Source: Prionace glauca
Lineage: Eukaryota; Chordata; Chondrichthyes; Carcharhiniformes; Carcharhinidae
DNA length: 64,000 nt
Direction of reading: 5' to 3'
NCBI GenBank assembly: GCA_037974335.1
Contig: CM075724.1
Span: 71,418,850-71,482,849 of the forward strand
Numbering within the stretch: the stretch's first letter is position 1; each line of letters begins with the position of its first letter. The translations under genes were made by a program, and so were the position numbers. The notes beneath the pieces are model-generated. The model was given only the letters and a program-made list of their open reading frames with translations, searched no databases and had not been told where the DNA came from. This document shows, one piece after another, positions 45,901 to 58,930 of the stretch.

Positions 45901-48486
45901 CCGCCCCACCCCCACTACGCCGTGCCTTGCATTCCCCATCTATGCCCCCCTCCCTTTCACCCCCTCTACTCAAGATCCCACCCCCCCCCCCAAATCAGTT
46001 TAAACCTCCCCGCATAGCCTTTGCAAATTTACCCCCCAGGATATTGATTCCCCTCTGGTTCAGGTGTAAACCATCACTCATATAGAGGTCCCACCTTCCC
46101 CAGAATGAGCCCGAATTGCTTAAGTACCTGAACCCCTCCCTCCTGCACCATCCCCTCAGCCACGAGTTCAAACTTTCCCTCTCTCTTTTCCTCTCTAAAC
46201 TATCCCGTGGCACAGGCAAGTGTCCGGAAATAACTACTCTTCCAGACTTGGCCTTTAGTTTCCACCCCAACTCCATAAATCTTTGCTTAATATCCCCTTC
46301 CCTTAATCTCCCTATGTCATGTGTCCCCACATGAACTATAACTTGGGGTTGATCTCCCTCTCCCCTAAGAGTCCTGAATACCCTGTCCGATACATCCCGG
46401 ACCCCAGCCCCAGGTAGGCAACACACCAGCCCTGAGTCCCTACCCTTACCTCCAACTCTCCTATCCGTCCCCTTAACTGTGGAGTCCCCAATCACGAGGC
46501 CCAACCTCTTACCCCAAACCACCTGAGGTTTCCCAATAGGCTCACCCCCAGAGACCTGCTCCCTTTGGCTATCCCCAGTTGATTCCTCCTCAACTGTAGC
46601 CTCCAGGACCGAAAACCTATTTTGGAGGGGAACAGCCCCAGGGGATTGACCCCCCAACTGCTTCTTTTAATTGCAGAGTAAAAAGCAACTGAGGGGAATG
46701 ATGATTTGTTGGCAAACACATTTCTGTATTTCAGGGATATTGTCATGCAGAAACTTCATTAGAAAATAAAACACATTGAAATTGTCTTAATTACACAGAC
46801 TAATCAATTATGTTTGTTTTTGGAAACAATCTGTGCTTTATTGAGATTGGCATCATGCGCTCAAGGATTGGAAAAATGATAGCCAGATTAATTAAGAGAA
46901 AAGGTGACTTACTTTCTTGAAAATTCTACAGGTTGAGTTTCACAATATACTCGGATCACTCCCATATTATATGTTCATGGATTGTAACCTTTGCTGGAGC
47001 CCTACGATGGTATCCTGCACAATTGCACACAGCTCCCAGCTTGTGAGGTATTTATCCAAACATGAAGTTCAGTGGTGAGGTGGGGTTGATTTGTGAGTAT
47101 GTAAACGGATGCAGGGTGGTCTTGTGCTGGTTGGTAAACATGTCTCTGCAGGTTCCACTTATTTTCCATCTGTCAGTTCTGTTGGCCTTTTATTTCTGTC
47201 CTACCATCTCTCCTCTTGTATTTTTTCTCTGATCATTCTCACAATGTTACAAAACTTTGGCAATAATGAATAAAACAGGAGGAATAACAGAAAACAAGAT
47301 TTCACATTATATCATGGCATGGGGGACAAGCAGGCATCAGTAGGAATTGAAGGCTGATTAGAGGGTGACCAATACAAAGACTCAGAGTTTTGGTCTTAGG
47401 GCCATGTGCACAGAGATGAGACATTGGATTTTCAGTTTTCAGAATCAGAGTCAACCAGTACAACAATTTATCAAGATGAAATTGTTACTCCTTCCAGTGT
47501 TAGTGTTGAATACCTGCGAACAAACTAACTTCGAATCTGTAATAATGATACTGCTTTTGTATTGCTGAAAAAAGAGACATGTTGTTGAAGCTTTTTGTCT
47601 TGCACTCATCAGCACATTTCATAAGAATACCAATAGTCAAGGGAATATGAGAAGAATATGTCTGGGGTAGGTTCTTTACCCAGAGGGTGGTGAGGGACTG
47701 GAATGCCCTGCCAGCTGCAGTTGTAAATGCACCTAGTTTGGGGGCATTTAAGAGATCTGTGGATAGGTTTATGGATGAAAAGGGATTGGTTTAGGCTAGT
47801 GGGTCATTGTTTTGTAACTGGTCGGCGCAACATCGTGGGCCGAAGGGCCTGTTCTGCGCTGTAATGTTCTATGTTCTATGTTCTTTCCCCTCTTCCTGAC
47901 AGTGACCCAAGACTCATTTCTAGGAGTAACTATCTCCTTATAACTCCTTTCTATGTCCTCCTCCACTTTCCGGATTATGCGGAGCTCCTCTAATTCCACC
48001 TCCAGCTCCTTTGCACGCTCCTCCAGAAACTGCACTTTTACACACTTCCCACAAGTAAAATTACCTGAAACACTGCTCGAGTCCCTCACTGCATACATCC
48101 CACAGGAGATGCAGCTTACAGCCTGAACTGCCATCCCTGAAACTATTCCCAGCAGAAAAATAAAAATATAAAAAAAAACACTTCCCACCCACTTATAATT
48201 AGGTTAGAGGAGGTGGAAGGGTGGGATTCTCTACCAGTGTAGAGAATCGGGTATCCTATCTGCACTAATTTATAGGGTTGGGGGCCCGAAAAAAAAACTA
48301 CAAGTACCGGCAAGCGCCCTAGTGACGACTTCCGGTTTCTAACTAATTTAAAAAAAACCGCCGAAACTCGCGACGTTAAAACTAAAATAAAAAGTTACCC
48401 AGTATAAACTGAAAAATATACCTTTTTGCTGCCTCCTCACTCGCCCAAAAATCGCTGCCTCTCGACTCTGCTCCACAGGAACAATG
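42925..48486 (-). mobile_element. CR1-a2 LINE, full length with 5' UTR, interrupted in ORF1
   Basis: 5' UTR at 48190-48486 (with GAAACCGGAAGTCGTC); ORF1 head at 47883-48188 (SCISCGMYAV, LEERAKELEVELEELR) continuing at 45995-46664 with the esterase (LVIGDSTVKGTD, VIVHVGTHDIGR). ORF2 endonuclease and linker are a single open frame, 44501-45973 (ITETWMSQGQDW, GDFNFPNIDWN), and the RT is open at 43007-44497 ([26 protein letters not shown]). Only one TAA codon separates the two halves of ORF2, and the same stop is in the copy at 58931-61651. The SDH motif reads GYH. A 1.2-kb insertion (46665-47882) splits ORF1. Confidence 0.92.
46665..47882 (+). mobile_element. Insertion in CR1-a2 ORF1: unknown 970 bp joined to a CR1-a 3' end
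   Basis: Bases 47640-47882 are a CR1-a C-terminus and tail on the plus strand (GGTTCTTTACCCAGAGG to TTCTATGTTCT). The 970 bases before them match no LINE I recognise. Both together interrupt ORF1 of the host LINE, whose sequence runs ...AACTGCTTCTTT / CCCCTCTTCCTGAC... when compared with the CR1-a at 12346-16255. Confidence 0.65.
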
Positions 48487-51400
48487 TAGGCAGTTCAGGG
48501 AGTTGGGGGCCAGGCTGAAATGTAGGGCCTCCAGGGTGGCGTTCTCTGGGCTGCTGCCGGTGCCTGGGGCTAGCAGGGCTAGACATAATGAAATAATCCA
48601 ACTAAATGCGTGGTTGAAGGATTGGTGTAGGGCAGAGGGTTTTAGATTCGTAGACCACTGGGAAGTCTTTATGAAAGAGGGGCAAATATACAAGAGGGAT
48701 GGGGTACAGTTAACTGGGAAAGGCATGCATATCTTAGCTGGAAGCTTAGCTGGAGTGTTTCGGCAGGGTTTAAACTAATATGGTGGGGGGGGGGGGTGGG
48801 GAGGTGGATGGAACTGGGATTGGGGATAGTGTAAGCTCGGAGGGTAGGAAGAAGGATCGGATTATTTCTGAGGGACTTCGGTGCATGTGTTTCAATGCTA
48901 GGAGTGTGACTGGCAAAACAGATGAACTGAAGGCATTAATATTCGAAAGGAAGTTGGAAGTGGTGGCGGTGACAGAGACTTGGTTAAAGGAAGGGCAGGA
49001 CTGGCAGTTGAATGTTCCTGGGTATAAGTGTTTCGGGCGAGATAGGGGTGGGTCGCTGAGAGATGGGGGAGTGGCGTTGTTAGTTAAGGATTGCATCATA
49101 GCAGTGCAGAGGGAAGGAGGTATAGAGGATATAGGAATCGAGTCGCTATGGGTGGAATTGAGGAATAGGAAGGGAGATGTTACTATGTTGGGTGTGTACT
49201 ACAGACCACCCAACAGCCCGAGGGCTGTGGAAGAAGGGATAAGCAGGGACATTCTAGATAAATGCAGGAAGAATACGGTGGTGGTAGTGGGAGATTTTAA
49301 TCTCCCTGGGGTAGATTGGAATGTACCGAGATCAGAAGGTGCTGACGGGGAGGAATTTGTACAGTGTGTAATGGAAGGATCCCTGGAACAGTACGTGGAT
49401 AGCCCGACCAGAGAGGGGGCTATACTGGACTTGGTTCTGGGGAATGAGCCTGGGCAGGTGGTTGCCGTTGAAGTAGGAGAGCATGTGGCTAACAGTGACC
49501 ACAACTCTGTCTGGTTCAAGATATTAATGGATAAAGATGAAGCCTGTCCTAAGGGGAGGGTGTTAAACTGGGGGATGGCTAGATACAACCGGATTAGGCA
49601 GGATCTTAAAGATACGGACTGGGGTAAGCTGTTTAATGGTAGGTCGACGCTGGGTATGTGGGAGTCTCTCAAGGGAAAACTAAAATCTTTGCAGGAAAGA
49701 CATGTGCCGGTCAAGAGGAAGGATGGGAAAGGTAGGATTAGAGAGCCGTGGGTAACTAGGGATATTGAGGACCTGGTCAGGAGAAAGAGGGAGGCGTACA
49801 TTAGATCTAGGCATTTGAGAACAGAGATAGCGTTAGAAGAATACAGAGAACATAGAACATAGAACATAGAACATTACAGCACAAACAGGCCCTTCGGCCC
49901 TCGAGTTGCGCCGATCGCATCAACCCCACCAATCTATAGACCTATCTATAACCCCCAATCCCATTAAACCCCATATACTCATCCAGAAGTCTTTTAAAAG
50001 ACCCCAGCGAGTTCGCCTCCACCACCGAATGTAGGAGAGAACTTAAAAGGGGCATCAGAAAGGCAAAAAGGCGCCACGAAATGGCTTTGGCGGGTAGGAT
50101 TAAGGAAAATCCTAAGGCATTTTACTCCTATGTTAGAAACAAAAGGATGGTTAGAGGGAACATTGGTCCTCTCAGAGACAGAGGAGGGGAACTATGCTTG
50201 GAGCCTGGGGGAATGGGGGAGATCTTGAATGAATACTTTGCGTCGGTATTCACGCAAGAGAGGGGTCTGATGTCTGGTGCTGTGCTTGGGGAGTTTGAGG
50301 ATCCGTTAAGGGAAATCATCACGAGGGAAGAGGTGTTGGGACTTTTGGACAGTACAAAAACGGATAAATCTCCGGGTCCTGATGGCATCTATCCCAGGCT
50401 GCTAAGGGAGGTGAGGGATGAAATTGCTGGGCCTCTGACACAAATCTTTGTCTCTTCTTTGGACACAGGTGAGGTTCCAGAGGATTGGCGGATTGCAAAT
50501 GTAGTACCGTTGTTTAAGAAGGGTCAGAGGGATAACCCAGGGAACTATAGGCCGGTGAGTTTGACTTCAGTTATAGGCAAGATAATGGAGAGGATCCTCA
50601 AGAATAGGATGTATGAGCATCTGGAGCGCTGCAATCTGATCAGGGATACGCAGCATGGCTTCGTTACAGGGAGGTCGTGCCTTACGAATCTATTGGAAAT
50701 TTTGAAGAGGTGACAAAAACAGTTGACGAAGGACAAGCCGTTGATGTTGTCTATATGGATTTCAGTAAGGCGTTTGACAAGGTCCCTCACGGTAGGCTGA
50801 TAGAAAAGGTGAAGGCTCATGGGATACAAGGCCAGGTATGTGGATGGGTGGAGAACTGGCTTGGGAGGAGGAGACAGCGGGTAGTAGTGGAAGGCTCCTT
50901 TTCCAATTGGAGGTCTGTCACCAGTGGTGTGCTGCAGGGCTCGGTACTTGGACCTCTACTATTTGTAGTATATATTAATGACTTGGAAGAGGGGGTAGGA
51001 GGTGTGATCAGCAAATTTGCTGATGACACTAAGATGGTTGGATTGGCGGGTACTGAGGAGCAGTGCCTGGCAATGCAACAGGACATAGACAGACTGGTAG
51101 ATTGGGCAGATAGATGGCAAATGGAATTTAATCCGGAGAAATGCGAGGTGATGCATTTTGGCCGGAATAATGTGGAGGGGGGTTATACGATAAAAGGTAG
51201 AACTATCCGGAGTATAGATACGCAGAGAGACCTGGGGGTGCAGGTACACAAGTCCCTGAAGGTGTCGGTGCAGGTGCAGAATGTGATGAGGAATGCGTAT
51301 GGTATGTTAGCCTTCATAGGAAGGGGTATAGAATATCAGAGTCGGAGTCTGATGTTGCAGTTGTATAGAACGTTGGTTAGGCCTCACCTGGAGTACTGCG

Positions 51401-52325
51401 TCCAGTTCTGGTCTCCGCACTACCGGAAGGATGTGGAGATCCTGGAGAGAGTGCAGAGGAGATTTACCAGGATGTTGCCTGGTATGGAAGGGCTGTCTTA
51501 TGAGGAAAGATTGAATGCACTTGGGCTGTTTTCCCTTGAGAGACGTCGGCTGAGGGGGGATCTAATAGAGGTTTATAAGATTATGAAGGGGATAGATAGA
51601 GTAAATGGTGGTAAGCTTTTTCCGCTATTAGAAATGGATAGAACGAGGGGTCACGGGCTTAGGGTGAGGGGGGCAAGGTATAAGACTAATATTAGAGGGC
51701 AGTTTTTCACGCAAAGGGTAGTGGGGATGTGGAATGCACTGCCGAGTAAGGTGGTGGAAGCAGGCACACTAGGGTTGTTTAAGAGTCACTTGGACAGCCA
51801 CATGAGCGGTCACATATAGGGGGATATAGTGGGATTCAGTTTTAGCCTCAGGGATGTAGAGTCTTTTTAATAATGAATTTTCTGTCTCCACAGGCATTTA
51901 AGTCCAGCAAGGGGCATGCATGCGGCAGGTTGTGGTGGGCTGCTCTTGGATGTTGCTTCGGGAGTTGCCTACTGATTCATGTCGTTGGTGTGCTTAAACT
52001 GGACCATCTCAAGGGCAACATGACAGTTCAGAGACTATCTCTGTTGCTATGCGGAGACATGGATTAGGGCCTGTGTCTGTGGGAGTTTGCGTGTTCTCCC
52101 CATGGTTGTGTGGGTTTCTTCCGGGTGCTCCGGTTTCCTCCCACATCCCAAAAATGTGCTTTTATGCTGATTGATTGGGCAACAAATTGTCCCTATATTG
52201 GACCTTCTGATCCTCACACATTAGGCATAGACTAAAATCATGAATAGGTCACTGACAATGGGACGGCGGTGCGGGCTCGTTGGGCCAAAGGGCCTGTTTC
52301 CCGTGCTGTGTTGTTCTTTGTTCAA
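48487..52325 (+). mobile_element. CR1-b LINE, ORF1 end to complete 3' end
   Basis: ORF1 esterase C-terminus (48503-48778, FSGLLPVPG, WCRAEGFRFVDHW), G-run at 48783-48799, ORF2 endonuclease (48840-49860, [33 protein letters not shown]), linker, RT from 50081 ([55 protein letters not shown]), C-terminus to 51819, SINE-like 3' UTR and TTCTTTG tail. Apart from a small LINE insertion at 49848-50029, one frame break near 50690 is seen, so it is among the youngest copies here. Confidence 0.93.
49848..50029 (-). mobile_element. CR1-a2 3' tip inserted in CR1-b
   Basis: Complement of the TTCTATG tail and the last CR1-a2 codons (MGFNGIGG region), breaking the CR1-b linker between EYREH and CRRELKRGIRKAK. 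Confidence 0.85.
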
Positions 52326-53510
52326 TGGATCTATTATTTCCAGGGCGATTTCCTTAAATACTCTGGAATGAATATTTTCAGCATCTGGAGATTTATCCAC
52401 CTAGAACCCCACCTATTTCCCCGCAATCATTTCTGCATGAACACTGATTTACTTCAGTGCCTTACTAAAAGTTCTTTTTCTCAGAAGTTTTGTTACATTA
52501 TTCTTGTCTTCCTATATGAAGACTGAAGCAAAGTATGAATTTATATGCTCGACCATTTCTTCATTCCCACTTACAAATTCTCCCGTTTTTGTCTATAAGG
52601 TGATTACATTTGTTTTTGTCACCTTTTTCACTTTGCATTTCTACAGAAACTTTAAAGTCAGTTTTTATCTTCCCTGATATCTTAATTTCATAGTATATCT
52701 TTTCCATTCCTAATCAATCCCTTGGTCCTCCTTTGTTCATTTTAAACTGCTTCCATTTCTCAGACTTTATTACTTTTTCTTTACAATGTGTATGCTTCTC
52801 CCTTGAACCTGGTACTATTTCTAATTTCTCTTGTAAGCCAAGTTTGGCAACAATTCTCTGACCACTCTTGCACCAAACAGGAATAAACGATTTCTGGACT
52901 TCAGCTGTTGATTCTTTAAATGCCTGCCATTGCCTATCCACAGTCTTTCCTTCCAATAATGTTTCCGAGTCCATCATGGCCACTTCATGTCTTATACCGG
53001 CATAATTGCCTTTCCTGAGCTTTAGGACCTTGGTCTCAAAACCAACAACTTTACTATCCACAAAGAATTACTATTGGCAAAGAATTCTAATATATGATGG
53101 CCACTCGTCCCCAACGGTTTTCTCACAACTAGATTGCCACCTAATCCTTTCTCAAGACATAACATCCAGTCCAAAATAGCCTGTTCCCTTTTTGATTTCT
53201 CAATATATTGCTGAAGCAAATCATTCCTAATGTACTCCAGAAATTCCTCCTCAATTGGACTGTGACGAATTTGTGTCCCAATCTATACACAGATTAATCA
53301 CAGATGATCCTCTAACACATGCATCTGTAATTTCCTGTCTAATGCTTTTCCCAACATTACCATTCCAGTTTGGAGGTCTGTCTGCCGCCCTCCACCAACT
53401 TATATTGCAGGAAGTGAAAGTGCTGATTTGTTACCAATGGACTCTGATTGATAGCGGCATTGCCTGGGATAAGAAAAAAAGCTTCAACAGTTTACTGAAA
53501 TTATGAAAGT

Positions 53511-55109
53511 AACTGGTGCATTTTCTGCTGCATTGTACATAAATCTCCCAAAGAGAGATATACAGTAATGGGAAATGACACAGACAAGTCTAGAGGAAAA
53601 CTATAACACAATGCAACAGTGGTCATAATATATACAGCGGTAACGCAGACTTTTATGAACACAAACAGCACAACTACCAAAGTGATCAATTATAAAAACA
53701 GCCTGTTTGCAGTGAGTAATAATAGAACTATTGAAAATAAACTGGGGAAGGAATGCTAAATGAATAGAGCAAAAATAGGAGGAATTTAAAGCTGTGATCT
53801 ATGGAATACAGGTTAAATCTATATTTTTTTCACTGTACAAATCGACGAATACATTACCTATTGTTGAAGGAGGTGTAGTGGATTTGTAACAGCGTGCTCA
53901 CCTCATAATTTCCACTATTTGCCACCTTTGCATTGAAATAAAGTCTCATTCTGTTCTATTCCCGCTAAACACCCACAACGACATTAAATATTTAATTTAT
54001 TAGTTGCAAATGGGCAGCTTCCCACAACGATATAAAACTCACAATTCATTTTATTGTCCCTCTCTTTAGATCGCATTTATTTTTATTTAAACGTTTACGT
54101 TAATCGTAATCATTCACGTCTGTACTGAAAATAAGTTTGCTGTTGAAGAATTAAATGCTTTGACCTTGTCTGGGGGAAAAACATGGATAATTTGGCTTGG
54201 ACTTTCAAAATTTTCCTAACTGTCCTGGCTTGAGACAATTCACACCACTTTAACCTGGGATTATCCCTCTCTCCACTCTCATGGCCTGCACCTATGATGG
54301 CTTGATTACCCGAGTGTCAGTCTATATATGTTGTGTTTCTGATCCCAACTCTCCACTTACCTGATGAAGGAACAGTGTTCTAAAAGCTCACACTACCCAA
54401 TAAACCTATTGAACGTTAACCTGGTGCTGTGAGGCCTCTTATTGTGCACATCCCAGCCCAACGCCAGCACCTCCACATCATTTTAACTATGTGGTATTAG
54501 TTTAGGAAGGAGTTAATAGACCTTTGTTTACAAAAGAAAAAGCCTCCTGAGATTTTTGATGAAAGGAATGGCAGGTGAGATTATGTATACATGGCCATGT
54601 ATTAATGAGGTTAATGGGAAGAGCTAGGTTTTTAGAAGAGACAAAATAAGCTTTCAGTTCAGTTTCAGGCTGGAATGTTTAAAGGCAGAAGTCTGCGAAC
54701 TGTTCTGTAAATCAAAACCTCTCTGAAGAAGTTAAAGCTGTTACCCCAGTTTATGGCAGTTATGCCTTGGGCTGCCAAATTTATTTGAAGAATTTTTTGA
54801 GTCTGTAAGAAGAATGTTGATTATTTGGAACTGAAAGTGATAAGGTAGAATTTAGAGTTCTTTCTTTCATGCTTTATTATTAATACAGGTATTAATTAAG
54901 CTACTAATTTTATCAAAGTTACACTTAAACTGTGTTATGAAATAAAATATGATTTTCAATACAAATTCTGAATTTGTCAGTGGAATTACTACTGGAGTGA
55001 AGCATTCTACCCCTAACTTGTGCCAAAACAAAAAAAAACACGTTGTCATATATTCTGGATTCCTAATGTAACTTGGGATTGTGCTCCAGGATCCTAACAG
55101 CAATAACAT
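53511..55109. other. AT-rich sequence, no gene
   Basis: Mostly unassigned. A repeat end with ACCTGATGAAGGAACAGTG, TTAACCTGGTGCTGTGAGG and CCAACGCCAGCACCTCCACATCATT (54340-54490) is a relative of the foldback unit at 30453-30656. The next 600 bases are AT-rich with short polyadenylation-like strings; I cannot classify them. Confidence 0.5.
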
Positions 55110-55460
55110 AACGGAAAAAAACACCAGATTTGATTTATTATTGTCACATATATTGACATACAATGAAAAGTATTGTTTCTTGCACACAATACAGACAAAA
55201 CATACCGTTCATAGAGAAGGAAACGAGAGAGTGCAGAATGTAATGTGACAGTCATCGCTAGAGTGTACAGAAAAATCAACTTAATGCAGAATGTAATGTG
55301 ACAGTCATAGCTAGGGTGTACAGAAAGATCAACTTAATGCAAGATAAGTCCCTTCAGACATCTGACAGCAGCAGGAAAGAAGCTGTTCTTGAGTTGATTG
55401 GTACACAACCTTAGACTTTAGTATCTTTATCCCGATGGAAGAATGTGGAAGAGAGAGACT
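55110..55460 (-). mobile_element. L2/Rex-type LINE 3' end
   Basis: TTTGATTTATTATTGTCACA, ACAATGAAAAGTATTGTTTC and GGAAAGAAGCTGTTCTTGAG are the complement of the 3' end of the L2/Rex-type element. A 55-bp part (about 55234-55327) is present twice in tandem. It ends exactly where copy C homology begins and so replaces the V exon. Confidence 0.75.
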
Positions 55461-56126
55461 GTTCACGGTGCATTGAGGGAGAAACGGACCAGCGTAAAAT
55501 TCTGCAGGTAAAATTCTGCAGAGAATATGTAACTGACCAACTTGGCGGAATTTTCACTCAGACCTGATTTGCGTCGTCATTTTCCAATATTTGCAGTAAG
55601 CATTGTGAGTTCACAGGATCATTTACCGGCCTGTGAAAATTAGACTGTCAGTAAATAGACATTCATTGTGAAGCATGGAATTCCAATAATGCGGAAGGAG
55701 CCCCTACTCTTGAATATCAAGATATGTCATTTCCATTTAGTCAATTTGAGGAATAAAACTCACATTCGCACAAACGCCATTTTAAAAATTCCTATTCTGT
55801 ATTTCTCGTTGGTTGCCGGACTATTTTATTTAATGTCTATGGCCGACACTTTGAAGGTGCTCCCTCATCGTCTGAAATTCCACGTGTTTGATCCCCGTAG
55901 CAAGGAGCAAACGGTGAAATGTCATTATGTCAGAATAATATCTCATTTGATGACAAGTTGGAGATGATGCTCATCTTATGTGGCTGTCGCCCTTCACATA
56001 TTATGTAACGCAGCTCATGAATTTGTCAGGTGATGCAGCAGCCTTCTTGGCGAGTGATGCTGTACATCTTTTAGATAGCACGCACTGCAAACGCGGTGCA
56101 CAAATCGTGAGGGTGATCGTTGTTTC

Positions 56127-56685
56127 ATTAAATAAGACCCTTGTCAGGCCTGATTTAGAGTATTGTGCGCAGTTCTGGTCGCCTCACTATAGGAAAAATG
56201 TAGAAGCTATTGAGAGGGTACAGAGGAGATTTATAAGGATGTTGCCTGGACTGGGAGGCATGCCTTATGAAGTTAGGTTGAGGAAGCTGGGACTCTTTTC
56301 CCTGGAGAGACGAAGGTTGAGAGGCGACCTGATAGAAGTTTACAAAATGTTGAGAGGAATAGATAGAGTGGACTCTCAGAGGCTATCTTCCCGGGTTGAA
56401 ATGGTTGCTACGAGAGGACACAGATTTAAAATACAGGGAGGGAAGTTCAGAAGTGATGTTAGGGGTAAGTTTTTCACTCAGAGGGTGGTGAGTGAATGGA
56501 ATCGGCTGCCGTCAGTGGTTTTGGAGGCGAACTCGCTGGGGTCTTTTAAAAGACTTCTGGATGAGTATGTGGGGTTTAATGAGATTGAGGGTTATAGATA
56601 GGTCTGTAGGTTGGTAGGTGTTGATGTGATCGGCGCAGCTCGTGGGCCGAAGGGCCTGTTTGTGCTGTAGTGTTCTATGTTCTAA
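56127..56685 (+). mobile_element. CR1-a2 LINE, 3' end, copy C only
   Basis: Open frame from KTLVRPDLEYCAQFWSPHY to the C-terminus (LLDEYVGF) and a TTCTATG tail. Copies A and B have no LINE here. Confidence 0.9.
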
Positions 56686-57479
56686 ATGCATTGCTTTACG
56701 CAAGGTCTAGTTTTCGGGATTATGGCGGTATTTTGCAGCGGTTCTCATCTGGACAAATCCCAGCATCCCAGCAAATTCCAGTCTTGAAAGTTGCAGGGGT
56801 ACGTTGTCGAAGCAATAGTTCCATCATTCAATGGAGAATATCTAACCTCGAAACTGCTTCAGTATCCTCGGCAGTACTGGAGCATGATATCAAGATATCT
56901 GCTTTAATGTATTGATACATATGCATAAAATAAAGACGGCGAAATACAGTCGCTAAATATATTCCTGTTGGAATCAGTTCGTTCAGTTCTTCAACACAAG
57001 TGTGAAGAGCACACAGGCGTGAGTTTCACTGTTGCCTGTTGAATCAAATCTGGGACACAACAGTGAGATTGTCATTAACCGTCAAAGAATATATACACGA
57101 ATTGAACATGGACGATCGAGTAACGTGGCAGCAGCAGATCGAAATGTATGGCGGGAGAAAGTGGAAACAATATGAAATCTAAAATGCATTTTTCTGCATA
57201 GTTAATGCAATGAAAAATGAGCACATCTACTGACAAAATATTTATTGATATTTATAGAAGTTAGCTTATCAAGAATCATCAATTTACTTCTGTTGCCCAC
57301 AGCATTTGTAGGATTGAATTTAAGTTCAAGTATCAACAAATTGTTATTAGGCACTGAATTACAGTTGAGATGCAGCTTGCAATGAATACTTTCCTAACAC
57401 TAATAGGATGTCAGAACTGGATTTCATACGAAGGTAATGGTTTTCGTTTATAGACATCTAGATTAATTCCATTTTAGAT

Positions 57480-58849
57480 CGATTGATGAATACTGCAGAT
57501 TTTAGATCTTAACAGCTGGATGGGGAATATTTCCACAAAACGGATCTCAGACTCAGGCTGTGGTACCCGGATGCAGAATATCTCCTGTGTCAACTCCGCT
57601 CGAGACTCCAGGAGGATCGCTTTGACGAAACCAAACTTTTTCCTATGGACAAGTTTCAAAAAGGAGATGGCCGAATAGAGGAGAATTCATTGAGGAAATT
57701 TCATGAATAAACATTACTGTCTCAACAGTTTGTAAACATCTTCAGATCACCTGCTGATTACATTCTCACGGGAGAGTCAATGATTGTGTTTATTGGATAC
57801 AAAAATGGGTGACTGAATGAAACGGAAGCAGGGTTCATGCTCGATCAGGTACGGGGCCACCATCACGTGTTTGGGAGAATTCTTGTTTCAATCTGAGGCC
57901 TCGTCGATCGGATGGAGATTGGAATGGCGGCGAAAACATTTCATCAAATATTCAAAGTAAGTGAAGAGGAAAGAAGCAGATTGTGGAAACCTGCACCACA
58001 AAGTGTCTGCACTTTGGATGACCGAGGTTGGCGACAGTTAAGTCCCAGGAGTTATTCCTCCTGACAAGTTTCAGTGAATCGTTTAAAGCTCTGTCCTATG
58101 CCGTTGCCTGGAAGCGGAACTGTTTAATGCAGGAACTGGAAAGGAGACGGGATTATTGTAAAATGAGAATTGTTCTCTTGGCGAAAATAGCGGAACTAAT
58201 ATTCTTCATATCTAAGCAGCTCTCAGTGTTGAGTACAAAGAGAGATTGACCTTTTTACCTTGCCAGTCAGTAGCTCAGGTTGGTGATATAATGAGTAGAA
58301 GTATTGCACTTATGCCATTTAAAAATCATTAGATAGACTACAGTTCGAAACGCGCCTATATTTCAGGGGCCATAATAATGAAAATGAGGAGTTGCAGCAT
58401 CTACTTAGTGACATTAGGCCTGTAACTTGGAGATCAAAGCTCATTAAAGAGTTCACCAGTATAAATGTTTGCACGCCTTCTGGCGGGGGGAACAACCCAT
58501 CAATGAAACATTCCGCACACTCACAAAGGGGGTGTTTGAAGATGATATTTGATGGGAGCAATGCATAGACTAATATATGGACCATTTAACAACATCAAAC
58601 GCAGGGATCTAGAGTAAATCAGTTTCACATTGTGGGGGAATATTAAATAATGCGGGGGAGGCAAAGAATTGATGGTGGTCGAGCTCCTGGACTGCGGCTG
58701 GAAATGTGTTAATCTTCTCCAAAAACATGGACGAAGATCAATGTGCCCGTCAGATTAAGTGGCAGTATTCTCGAGATCGAGTCACAGGTAAGACACTAAA
58801 CAAAAATGGTATAAGGTTAGCAAGATTTTTACCAAAAAAGAACAAATAA
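57480..58849. other. Copy C intron, no gene
   Basis: Matches 7753-9400 of copy A at visibly lower identity. Nothing coding was recognised. Confidence 0.55.
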
Positions 58850-58930
58850 CAAAGAAAATTACAGAACTCCAAACCTGCACTGGACATGCTGCCCGACTTA
58901 ACTAAACACTCTATCCTTCCAGGGACCATA

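Larger units (their letters stand above)
40420..53510 (-). mobile_element. Old CR1/L3-like LINE split into pieces by three younger CR1 elements
   Basis: Pieces on the minus strand are at 52326-53510 (endonuclease part: QQYIEKSKREQAILDWML, TSGHHILEF), 41936-42924 (RT: DLAYLEFHKVFNKVSHNKLL, then the C-terminal end) and 40420-40610 (3' end, CGGCCCTTCGAGCCTG). Between them lie CR1-a2 (42925-48486), CR1-b (48487-52325) and CR1-b (40611-41935). Order and strand fit one broken element, with some sequence missing between the first two pieces. Confidence 0.65.

Noticed and set aside
54490-55109. AT-rich block with polyadenylation-like strings, considered as an LTR
   Set aside because: No matching partner, no clear terminal dinucleotides and no target duplication could be seen, so no LTR call is made.
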